NCBI GenBank assembly: GCA_023627715.1
Contig: JAMAHW010000237.1
Location: 1-13,028 of the forward strand
Length of the DNA: 13,028 nt
Reading direction: 5' to 3'
Source of the DNA: Periconia sp. R9002
Lineage: Eukaryota; Ascomycota; Dothideomycetes; Pleosporales; Periconiaceae
Both the position numbers and the translations under genes were made by a program. Below the pieces are notes generated by a model. It worked only from the letters and a program-made list of their open reading frames with translations. It did not search any database and was not told where the DNA came from. Shown here one piece after another: positions 1-7,709 of the stretch. The first letter of the stretch is position 1. The number at the start of each line of letters is the position of its first letter.

Positions 1-165
1 GTGATAGCAAGTCAGACTGACCTAAGCATAGGAAGAGGTGGGGATTACGAGGACGTTGATAGAAGCGAAGAAAAGAAGACCGTTCTTGATGCTATGCATA
101 TGCTGGGCCGCCTGTACGCAGATCAAGGTAAGCTGGTGGAGGTGAAAGGACCTATATCGGCGTTC
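1..165 (+). pseudogene. TPR-array fragment (kinesin-light-chain-like TPR), partial and decaying
   Basis: The reading frame open from base 1 contains a segment at about 82-147 (LGRLYADQGKLVE) that matches the repeated helix-turn-helix unit of fungal TPR arrays, where this is normally followed by an AE-x-MY-x-RAL helix. Here the next helix is lost: after about position 147 the frame reads PISAFQPSP and has no TPR character, while a neighbouring frame keeps only a hint of the expected residues, suggesting small indels. The frame stops at 256-258. Such TPRs usually form the C-terminal sensor half of fungal NB-ARC/NACHT proteins, as in the pseudogene at 7710-9405. The 5' part lies outside the window. 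It could be the last exon of an intact upstream gene, but the abrupt loss of the repeat pattern argues for decay. Confidence 0.55.
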
Positions 166-258
166 CAGCCTTCTCCCTTTAGATTACAGTTTAACCTCCA
201 GACTCATTTGCCTCCAAACTTCTGCGTGGGAGCCTATGATGTGACCGGAGAGTGTTAA

Positions 259-839
259 TCTTGGGGTATTCTTAGGTGCAGTGATTGTTACGAGCTCGTA
301 CTATCATTTAATGTTCTATGAATGATGCATTGCACGCGAGAGGAGAAGTATCAAAAATCGAGTGTTTATTTAACTAAAGATGATTTGCCTATGCTTACTA
401 GCAGGGGATCTATGCGATACCAGTCGTTATGTTGAAGTCTTGGAGAACTCAAGTTGATTTTCGCGGACGATTAGCCGGATGTATCACGAAGTAGAAGGTA
501 GGGCAGTTAAGTAGCCTCAGGAGCGTATCATTCAATTGTTTCATTGTACGGACTTGAACCTCAATCAACAGCCTCCGCTTTTCCTCCCCCAATTTACTTT
601 ATGAAGCTTAACACCTATGATACTACCCCAAAAGAGCAATCCCGCAGAACTAGTCTCTAATGACTGATACTGCTAGGCTACATTCGGTCGTTTTTTTCAT
701 ATCGGCAGGTGTAAGAGCTAGGAACTCTATATATCGAAGCTCTGCGACCTGGTTTAGCGGAAGCCGTGTCGCGCACAAGTTGTCTGGATCTCAGCTTTAG
801 CGCAGTCTTTAAATTCTTTCTGTATTGTTATCAGAGCAC
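259..839. other. Non-coding stretch, nothing recognised
   Basis: About 580 bases with no ORF of note on either strand, no tRNA-like B box, and no repeat shared with the rest of the window that I could see. It lies between the TPR scrap and the first hairpin repeat. Confidence 0.5.
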
Positions 840-912
840 GCTCATAATGAGAGAGTATTGGGAGAGTATTATCCTCCTGTACACTCTCCTAATTAGGGCT
901 AGCGCGAAAGAG
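840..912 (-). repeat. Hairpin-bearing dispersed repeat, left copy (inverted relative to 6724-6780)
   Basis: Reading the minus strand of 848-906 gives the same order of blocks as the plus strand of 6726-6780: a CGCGCTAG core, then AGGAGAG, then GAGGATAATACTCTCC, with only scattered mismatches. Within the copy, bases 857-893 form an imperfect inverted repeat (ATTGGGAGAGT paired with ACTCTCCTAAT, one mismatch, about 15-base loop). A shorter direct repeat, GAGAGTATT, occurs twice at 851-868. No coding function is apparent. It may be the terminus of a MITE or of a larger element; see findings. Confidence 0.6.
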
Positions 913-1019
913 TAGAGTGTAAGGTAAGTACTACCCACCAACACTCTTCCGTGACCTCCTACATTAGGATTACAGCACACACTAGTATAGAATACAGAAT
1001 AAACCAACATCCAAACCAC

Positions 1020-2170
1020 CTCAAATCTGACGATTGTCTTGTGCCATGAGCTCGCTGAGTGGTATGTTGTTGGTGCGGCTGAGCATACGATCAGGTTGAG
1101 CCTTGGAGGCGCCCCCGGTATTTAACAGGCTCAAGGCAGCCACTTAATCAGGGATTTGTTGTAGGTAATGCAAAATTTTCACTAGAGCTTGAAGGAATTG
1201 TTACCCCCGCAATCCACTGTTTCAATTACTTCCGTGATGAGGAAAGTTCAAGTTCAAGACAGTAACATGAGCCAGAACAGGGATTTATCATGTAAGTGCA
1301 TTAGCTTGATATTATCCTGTTCCGTGCCCTGTGCTGTTATTTGCCTACAGTTATCTTCAATTTTCCCCCTTCCCTCCCGCCTCACTTCGCCGTCGAAGTA
1401 CGTCAAGTACTAGCGATCCTATGAGCTCTAGGCTACTACAGCCTATGGATGGTGCTCTATGGCAACAACAAATTGCATGCGCATCTAAACAACATACCTA
1501 CACGGTAGAAGTGCTAAAGATGTGGATTTAGTGGGAATGCATTCGATCGGGTAGACTACAAAGTGCTAAGGACGAGCGATTGGACGCTGCTTTACTCTGA
1601 CGCCATACGAGATACATAACCACGTTTGATGGTCCGCGAGGTACGAGAAAAGGTTCATTGCAAGATATAGAAAATACTGGATATCCTGAGTAAGTGATGT
1701 TGTAGTAACGGAACATGGCAGCAGCGATGCACACATGGCAAAGGTTCTGCACGCTGACAGGAAAAGCGGTGGCTGGCTGCAATTTCCCCCATTTTATCTT
1801 GTTCATAGTCTAAAGTGCTCTCAGGAGAGGAATCTATGCAGCGGGCGTTGTTATAAACTGCTACGGCTACAAACACAGGGACTGGTGTTGTTACTTATTA
1901 GTATTAGCTACATTTTAGAGTCATTACAGTCTAGCGCATCTACTGCTTAATTATACGCGTAGCACTTGCAGCTGTTGCAGCGCATACTTCTGGTGAGAGG
2001 AGGGGTTAGCGAGCGAATCAACCGCCGAGAAAACGGAATGAATGCAAAGGACAATTGCCCCTGTAGCTCTAGAGCGGTTGGTTGAAGCACAAGTACCGCA
2101 CGACCAGCTCGCCCACCTCGCATGGCACGTATCTGTGGATCACCTTGCCCTTGCCCGACTGTATATCAAA
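1020..2170. other. Long stretch without a recognisable gene
   Basis: ORFs here are short, mostly start from non-ATG codons and resemble nothing I know. One minor hairpin is present (TTGAGCCT at 1096-1103 with AGGCTCAA at 1127-1134). A GTAAGT...CTACAG pair at 1292-1350 has the size (59 nt) and ends of a fungal intron, but the sequence on either side gives no convincing exon. Confidence 0.45.
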
Positions 2171-2176
2171 CTTTGA

Positions 2177-2940
2177 TTATCGCCTACATATAGTAATGGA
2201 CTTAGCAAACTTGCATACACTTTCCCACAGCCGGTCTGCTTGCCAGACCCATGTCCAGATAGTAAAGACCCGCATATAAAGCGAGCATTCAAATCCCTCT
2301 ACAACCAGTTTTGTAGAAAGCCAACTTGCTATATCCTCTTCTGAAAGGCCTATATACCTGTCTTCTCCCTCGTCTGAAATAGTCTCAAACATCTCCATTC
2401 AATATCGATCATCGCCGCAGTGGAAGAGTCCGACTATTTTATCATACACGATGGTTTTGTGCTGACAATGTCCAGAGGGTAATACGTCCCATTCCCCGTT
2501 GTGCCTTCTCTGCCACTTTTGGCAGAATTCCCGAGGCACCCCACACGTTCTACATCCGCCTCCAGCTTTCAGTCCTTCAAGGTAAATCCACTCCCAAGGT
2601 CTGTTTTCCTTTGCGCAGCACCACCCCTTGGACAGTTTCGAAGCGTGTGATCAATGTGAGCCCCGAACAAGCCATTACCAACACAGAACCCGCATTTCCC
2701 CGCCCACCACCTTAGCGATTCTTGCCAACTCTGAACCTCCTCCCTATCGTCCCAGCCTATTTGTCTCCGCTTGTGTTGCTCGCCAGGACAGAGAGCTTCT
2801 TTGAGTGTTTCGCTTCGCTCCTTAGAGCGGGAGTCAAAAGCCCAAATCAACATTTCGAACACGAAGAGTAGCTCCAGGAACAGAAGCACTGCCTCATAAT
2901 CCTATCATACCTGGCCACGGTGGCTGGTCGACCGGGTAGC
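2177..2940 (-). pseudogene. C-terminal cysteine-rich tail of an OrsD/helicase-type fungal protein, frameshifted
   Basis: Read on the minus strand from about 2889, one frame gives a Trp-rich stretch ending WWAGKCGFCVGNG, then HIDHTLRNCPRGG, and stops at 2569. A second frame takes over at about 2590-2578 with GLKAGGGCRTCGVPREFCQ and GHCQHKTIVYDKIVGLFHC, so one single-base indel separates them. That second frame meets a TGA at 2399-2401 and then remains open, in the same frame, to 2177 with LSEEDIASWL and a final helix-like segment. The CxxC, H/C and CxxCx6C clusters look like zinc ligands and match, from memory, the tail of large fungal proteins that begin with an OrsD domain and carry a RecQ-like helicase. 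No helicase motif is present between this tail and the OrsD blocks, so the enzyme core has been deleted. At least one frameshift and one in-frame stop make it a pseudogene. Confidence 0.6.
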
Positions 2941-2941
2941 T

Positions 2942-3590
2942 CGAAACCATCGCACAACGAGTACAGCCCTCTTCGATAGGCACATAAAGAATCAGCATCC
3001 AGGCGCCGGTAAGAAAGCTAGAAAGCAGCGACACCCACGCTGGGAACGCGACGACGGTACGTTTGGTATCCTTCTCCAAACCTGGACCGAGAATGGCTCT
3101 TCTGGCTTTTGGATGGTGGAGTTACCCCAGAGTGATACCACGACCATCGATAATGGGGCCATAGAGAATGCCGTACATCAAGCGTCCCTCTCGCATTGCG
3201 TTCGCCTTGAGCAGGTGCACGCTTTAGAGCAACAGCACGTGACTGAGCAGCGTGCAAACGCCACGATGAACGTTGGTAGTTCTGACATGGCTATGGTCAA
3301 TAATTAGATGCATCACCCTGGATGGAACGAGTTGTTTCGCGGTGAGAAACGAGCCCTTCTGGTGCAACTAACCCAACTGCCGCAATTGGGGCGAGAGACT
3401 GACTTAAGGCTTGGCTGCTACGGGGGCCTAGAGATTGTCAGCTCGCTCGAAGATAGGATGAAGCTCATCCATATAGTAAATGCCCTTGATCGGGCTTTAG
3501 CGCGCTGCAGAGGCACCATCAAACATACGGATATATCCATACGGTGCTGGCTTCGCGGCCAATATCCAGATTGTCCATACAAAGCACCTC
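2942..3590 (+). pseudogene. Middle part of an OrsD-type protein, inverted relative to its flanks
   Basis: The plus frame open from 2900 to 3307 carries RTTSTALFDRHIKNQHPG (about 2951-3004), the His half of a C2H2-like finger, then a basic segment, then WERDDGTFGILLQTWTENG and GFWMVEL, which fits the C-terminal half of the OrsD domain. After a TAG at 3305-3307 the same frame resumes at 3308 with GWNELFRGEKRALLVQLTQLP and, at about 3485-3589, ALDRALARC, HTDISIRCWLRGQ and PYKAP, which I associate with the region following OrsD. Family similarity stops at about 3589, exactly where the minus-strand OrsD N-terminus also stops. Its direction is opposite to both the N-terminal and C-terminal blocks, so this 650-bp block appears inverted. 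Family assignment is from remembered patterns. Confidence 0.65.
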
Positions 3591-3923
3591 GCAGTGACTG
3601 CATACGACGCCTTTGCGAGCCGCTAGGGATGGATGGCGCGGAGAGCCGTCCTGCCTAGGAGGTAGGGTCTTAGGGTCTGGTAGCTGCAGTGTCCGGATGA
3701 AGTCGGCAAGCTGCTTATGCTGCAAAATTGAGATGTCATGCTTTTTGAGGTGCCTCTTAATATTGTTGGACTTCTCGCTGAGCTTCAATGCGTATTTGCA
3801 AGTCTGGCATAGTATAGCACGTTCTGGCGAATTGAGGTATAGGCCAAGCGGCTCGAGCTGGCGATTGAGCTCATGAGGGAATTCCACCCCCATGAAGATA
3901 ATTAGGATATAAAATCGAATCAT
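3590..3923 (-). pseudogene. N-terminal OrsD domain (DUF3505-type zinc finger), cut after the second Cys pair
   Basis: The minus-strand frame from ATG at 3923 reads LEPLGLYLNSPERAILCQTC, then IKRHLKKH, then LADFIRTLQLPDPKTLPP and finally KGVVCSHC. This is the characteristic start of the OrsD domain, named after a gene of the Aspergillus orsellinic acid cluster: a first finger C39-x2-C42 ... H58-x3-H62, the LQLPDP linker, and a second Cys pair C108-x2-C111 (codons at 3600-3602 and 3591-3593). The usual His pair does not follow; the frame runs into unrelated sequence (antisense of the plus-strand block) and stops at 3519. The matching His pair is found on the opposite strand at 2981-2998. The biochemical role of OrsD proteins is poorly known; nucleic-acid binding is plausible from the fingers. 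The start codon is the first ATG in frame; a second one lies 10 codons inside. Confidence 0.75.
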
Positions 3924-4140
3924 CAGACTCGGAGAAGGAAGCCATACTTGCGTACCGATAGGAATGTAGTCTATTCCGGGCTGGGAACAAAAAGGGGCCC
4001 TACGTATCTGCTGATGAGGCTAAGGTCTAAACCGTATTAGCTTAGGTCCCGCCGTGGCAGATCTCGGCGCGATGGTCAGTGCATATGAAATCGACACGCG
4101 TTCCGGGAACGATATGCGTTCCGAGTTATCATCCTAGAGT

Positions 4141-4635
4141 AGAACATGCAAAATAATAAGAAGATAGGAACGTTGAAAATGCACCATAAAGTGGCTAAAT
4201 TCAGTCCGTACCACGCCCGTAGACATTTGAGTCATGACTTGATTTGCCGGGTGAGGTCGTCAGTATCATCCGACGAGCCACCGACACGCGCGACGCAGGC
4301 TTGCCTCGAGTGTCTGTTGAGCGCGGGTGCTGCTCTCAGAAGGACGGGCTTCCCGCTTACCGTGTATTCTTCGCCAAGAGTGTTCGCCCAACACGGAACA
4401 GCTTACGGAATAGCTCTGCGCTGGCAATAGTTGCTTCAGCGCGCACTCGGTGCAGAAGAAAGAATGAACAATAAGCTGCTTGTTGGCCAGCGTGTGGCGA
4501 AGCATACCGGTACAACGAAGGCTTATTCGATCGCTTATCGTTCTTCGCTCTGGGCGCAATTTGCCCCGACGTACGAGCCAGCATCTTATGCAGTCTATGC
4601 ATGGTGTGCACAGATGTATCGCATCCCGCTTATGA
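4141..4635. other. Left flank of the foldback-like element, dotted with CGCTTA motifs
   Basis: No gene is recognised here although stop-poor frames exist on both strands. Short motifs of the form (C/G)GCTTA(C/T)CG or their complements recur: about 4353, 4400, 4470, 4520, 4533, 4628. The same motif is common in the arms (4669, 4755, 4842, and 6120-6235). In DNA transposons such subterminal short motifs often bind transposase; that role here is inference. I could not align this flank with the sequence beyond 6380. Confidence 0.35.
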
Positions 4636-4703
4636 AGCGGCTTATTCTTTGCCAGCCTTGACCTTCCGCTTAGTTGCGTCATTCAGAGGGATGGCTAGCC
4701 GCT
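4636..4703 (+). repeat. Direct-repeat module, left copy (bounded by AGCGGCT...AGCCGCT)
   Basis: This 68-bp segment begins AGCGGCTTATTCTTTG, contains GACCTTCCGCTTAGTTGCGTC and ends GGCTAGCCGCT. It matches 6272-6376 in the same orientation, apart from an extra block of about 37 bp in the right copy. Its two ends are themselves 7-bp inverted repeats. It sits directly outside the left arm of the palindrome. Confidence 0.7.
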
Positions 4704-5133
4704 ACCGCACTTCCGAAAGCATGTTCATGCACAAGAGGGATAGGCAAAGGTATCGCTTATCCTGAAATGCACATGTCCGATGTGATGATCCAGCGCATGG
4801 TTACCGTGTGTGGATACCACTCCACAAAATTGCACACCCGATGCGCTTACCGTTACTGCAGAGTTGCTAAGCCGCTGACAGTGCACAATGAAAAAGCGCT
4901 TTGAGGTGATAGTGCGGCCCATCTCAGCCCGGGAGATGGCAATTGATTCGGCCGAGGAATGGTGAGCCACTCGGCTGTAGCAAGGTGAGTCACTCGGTTG
5001 TAGCATGATTAGACACTCGGTTGTAGCAAGGCGAGCCACCCGGTGATCGTACGATGGTTCACCCGACGAACTAGTTGTTGCTACCGCAGCCAGGTTATGG
5101 TGAGTCACTTAGTCGAAAAATGGCAGGTGGTCT
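4697..5133. repeat. Left arm of a long inverted repeat (foldback-like element)
   Basis: The reverse complement of 5851-6278 aligns along this whole arm. The best block is 4929-4981, which matches the reverse complement of about 6001-6053 without a visible mismatch. Other shared landmarks are CATGTTCATG versus CATGTTTATG (4718 and 6261), CGCTTATCC, ATGTGATGAT(C/T)CAGCGCA, CGCTTACCGTTA, and innermost ATGGCAGGTGGTCT (5120-5133 and 5851-5865). Outer parts are more diverged than the centre of the arm. The inner portion is a 23-bp tandem array. No TE protein is encoded. Confidence 0.8.
4936..5119 (+). repeat. 23-bp tandem array in the left arm
   Basis: Units start every 23 bp at 4936, 4959, 4982, 5005 and 5028, then become degenerate (5051, and again at 5097-5119). 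The core is GAGCCACTCGGCTGTAGC with variants GAGTCACTCGGTTGTAGC and AGACACTCGGTTGTAGC. The best unit contains a small dyad, AGCC-actc-GGCT. The same unit appears reverse-complemented in the centre and in the right arm. Confidence 0.85.
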
Positions 5134-5220
5134 AGATAGGGTGAGATACTTCGCTCGAGTATAGCTGCTAGCGGTATCGTCGCCGCGGAAATCCGTTCCC
5201 CATTCGCACTAACAGGGACA

Positions 5221-5465
5221 TCATCGAGTGGCTCGTCATACCATAACCGATGAAATCGTCGCACTACAACCGAACGGCTCACCATACTACAACCGAATGG
5301 CTCACCATGCTACAACCGAATGGCTCACCATGCTACAGCCGGATGGCTCACCATGCTTCAGTCAATTGGATCGCTGTGCTTCAACTAAACGATCTTGTTC
5401 GGGCTGAGTGACTCACTATGCTATGCTAAAGTGGCTCGCTATACCGGCGATGAGTGGCGCACCAT
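5221..5465 (-). repeat. Central 23-bp tandem array, opposite orientation
   Basis: Ten or so units of the same 23-bp repeat, read in the complementary orientation (core CTACAACCGAATGGCTCACC). Clear unit starts are 5240, 5263, 5286, 5309, 5332, 5355, 5420 and 5443; one unit between 5378 and 5396 is 19 bp. The three units from 5286 to 5354 are nearly identical, and the outer ones are diverged, as expected if the centre of the array was expanded or homogenised most recently. Confidence 0.85.
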
Positions 5466-5850
5466 ATCCTTATGAATTTTCTCAGGATGTACTGGGCGGG
5501 TGGTTCCCTATACTCTAACAGCCCCTCATCTGCCCCCTATCGGTCCACTCGCTACTGTTCATCACCTTAGTTTCGAGGCAGCCAAAGCCGGTGGAGCCCC
5601 ACGGTCAATGTCTTTCGGTACACTCGGTAGAAAAACACTTCTCTCGATGACTTGACATCTTCATTTGTCTCCCGTGCTTTCAGGGAAACCAGGTTGACCC
5701 TGTCGATCTGATAGGTTGCCAAACCCGTCACAAACTTCGACCGAGTAAGGCGAGTCACTCCTTCATAGCACGCGGAGTGACGGCTACACGGAAGCGATGT
5801 TCTGCATGATGTCTTTGCTAGCGCGCATATGGAACTGCCTCGTTCTGATC
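5466..5850. other. Unique spacer inside the palindrome, with one stray 23-bp unit
   Basis: No protein-coding signal was recognised; the only ORF is a 63-codon minus-strand frame without known features. A single 23-bp unit in the left-arm orientation lies at 5747-5769 (core GAGTCACTCCTTCATAGC), separate from the arrays. Confidence 0.45.
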
Positions 5851-6278
5851 AGACCACCTGCCATTGTTGAAAAAGTGACTCATCGCGACCTAGCAGTAGC
5901 AGCAACAAACCCCTAGCCATGTGAGTTGTCAAACTATCATCAGGTGGTCCACCTGCTACAGCCGAGTGATTGATCTTGCTACACCCGAGTGACTAACCAT
6001 GCTACAGCCGAGTGGCTCACCATTCCTCGGCCGAATCAATTGCCATCTCCCGGGCTGAAGTAAACTGCACCATCGTCTTTTCCGTCTTGCACCATCAGCA
6101 GCTTATCAAGTCTCCATTAACGGTAAGCGTATCGAGCGTGTAGTCTCCGAAGTAGTATCCGTAAGCGGTAAGTTATCTGTTGCGCTGAATCATCACATTG
6201 GTGACTTGCGCTTTAGGATAAGCTATACTTTCGCTTATCCTTCATCTGCATAAACATGGCTGCGCTTGCGGAGCGGCT
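5851..6278. repeat. Right arm of the long inverted repeat (foldback-like element)
   Basis: Reverse complement of the left arm 4697-5133 (see there for landmarks). Its 23-bp units run at 5955, 5978, 6001 and 6024, each exactly 23 bp. The arm ends outward at AGCGGCT (6272-6278), mirroring AGCCGCT at 4697-4703. The segment 5885-5954 between the innermost block and the array has no clear partner in the left arm, so the arms have lost some collinearity. Confidence 0.8.
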
Positions 6279-6376
6279 TATTCTTTGCTCCGCACCCAAC
6301 CTTGTGTCAAAAGACTCTTCGCAAGAGGAAATGACCTTCCGTTTATTTGCGTCATCCAAAGGAATGGCTAGCCGCT
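6272..6376 (+). repeat. Direct-repeat module, right copy
   Basis: Same-orientation copy of 4636-4703, beginning AGCGGCTTATTCTTTG, containing GACCTTCCGTTTATTTGCGTC and ending GGCTAGCCGCT, with an additional block at about 6287-6327. The pair therefore flanks the palindrome as direct repeats. An unrelated 165-codon frame (6256-6753) runs through it, but I do not regard that frame as a gene. Confidence 0.7.
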
Positions 6377-6654
6377 CTTACACTTTTGAGATTCATTGTA
6401 CTTACTGTAAGCCAACGTGGTGTGAGCGAGGTGGCTCACGGCGAGCGATGGTAGCTAGATGTGAAGATCGAGCGTTTGAGCCTAGCCGGCGCACCCGCCC
6501 CACCGAAATACTCGCTAACGGCATCTGTGCTCACCGTCGAAGAAAACGAGGAAGAGATCAAGCTTTACCCACCATAGAATTGGCTTACCGTAGCAGTGTC
6601 ACAAACAACTTACTTGAGCACGCATATGGCAAGGGGACATTGGCGGATAAACCA

Positions 6655-6780
6655 TTAAGTGAGAAAATCCACGTAACTGCGCTAGTCCATAATAGACAAG
6701 AGTTTATAGGTACCGCATTTTCCTCCGCGCTAGTCCCGAATAGGAGAGCGTAAATGAGGATAATACTCTCCTAATATTCT
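6655..6780 (+). repeat. Hairpin-bearing dispersed repeat, right copy
   Basis: Plus-strand copy of the repeat at 848-906. Its core GCGCTAGTCC occurs twice (6679-6688 and 6727-6736), each preceded by a related TTTCCTCC/AATCCAC-type stretch. Bases 6739-6776 form an imperfect hairpin (AATAGGAGAG with CTCTCCTAATATT). Followed by AT-rich sequence. No target-site duplication could be recognised by eye. Confidence 0.6.
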
Positions 6781-7700
6781 GATATATATTAAGACAGATA
6801 GAGTGGTTCGCACTAGTAAACCGAGGTACTTGCGAGCGCTTTTTGCACTTATTATAGCTCCTGAGACGCATCTATGACGTATGTGCTGTGTAATTTAGTA
6901 ATCTCATAATAGTTCCAAAGGGCTTTTCCGCGAGAAATATTCGCTTTTCCATCACGTCACGACCCCAACGGCTAATATAATCTCTGTTTGGGCTCCTAAG
7001 CATCGCCGTTAAATCAGATCGCAGTCGAATCATAACAAGAGCGGATGTCACTAGACTCGTTTTCGGGCTATCACTCAAACTAGGAATAGTACGGGTGATG
7101 GTATCCTGTCATTGCATTAGCTTGGCGGTTAATCGATGGCCGCCGACGCCTGAAGTTTCATTAGCCGTGATAGACCGAACTGCTTTGACATGATCGGATG
7201 GTGCTTGGGTAATTAAAGATGAAGCGGTATACAATCAGTAACGCGTTCATATGGAACCCTTATCGCATATAACAACAAAAAAATGCGGGTCGATGAAGGT
7301 CGGCGAACCCTTTCCGCCCGTATATAAGCACACGTAAAGGACCCATTTTGTCGACTGGATTTTTGCTATTGCTTGCAAACCCCTACCTCTTGAACGTGCC
7401 GTATTTCAGTGAACCTACCTCGACATGAACACTCGTATCGCGAACAACACAATAACCACTTTTCGCTCGGGCTACAAGCCAAACACTGGTAAGTGAGCCA
7501 TCAAATCAGTGAAGCAATGCTCAGATGTGCTTTCAGATAGACATGTGGGTCCACGCCAACTTTTCTTCGCTATGTCACCTCCTGCGAGCCCAGTTTTGAC
7601 CGACCGAGATTTTTCGCCTGGATAAGCGACAATTGCGCACAAGTAGGCATATGGGCGGCGTTAGTGGGTCCAAGCGGTATAGGGTAAGTTGACGTCTATA
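6781..7700. other. Non-coding stretch upstream of the NB-ARC pseudogene
   Basis: No recognisable gene on either strand. A TATATAAGC string occurs at 7321-7329, and an ATG at 7425 is followed by about 21 open codons ending in a GTAAGT donor-like site (7489-7494). This could be a relic first exon, but no matching acceptor or downstream exon was identified. No N-terminal effector domain (HET, patatin, PNP-UDP or similar) for the following pseudogene was recognised. Confidence 0.4.
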
Positions 7701-7709
7701 TGGTGGTAA

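Noticed and set aside
1292..1350. Possible intron with GTAAGT donor and CTACAG acceptor
   Set aside because: Length and ends fit a fungal intron, but the flanking frames start from non-ATG codons and show no recognisable protein.
4266..5108. Minus-strand frames of 138 and 127 codons
   Set aside because: They lie in the left flank and arm of the repeat element, the second reading across 23-bp units. No known features; likely chance frames in repeats.
5221..5465. CRISPR-like regular repeat array
   Set aside because: The units are contiguous 23-bp tandem repeats without spacers, diverge strongly at the edges, occur inverted in flanking arms, and the sequence context is fungal.
6256..6753. Longest ATG frame in the window (165 codons, plus strand)
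   Set aside because: It begins in the right arm of the palindrome, runs through the direct-repeat module and ends in the hairpin repeat. No motif is recognisable, and one frame of this length is roughly what chance allows in 13 kb read in six frames.
7425..7494. Possible first exon (ATG plus about 21 codons ending at GTAAGT)
   Set aside because: No acceptor or continuing exon was found, and the protein fragment matches nothing known; chance occurrence cannot be excluded.
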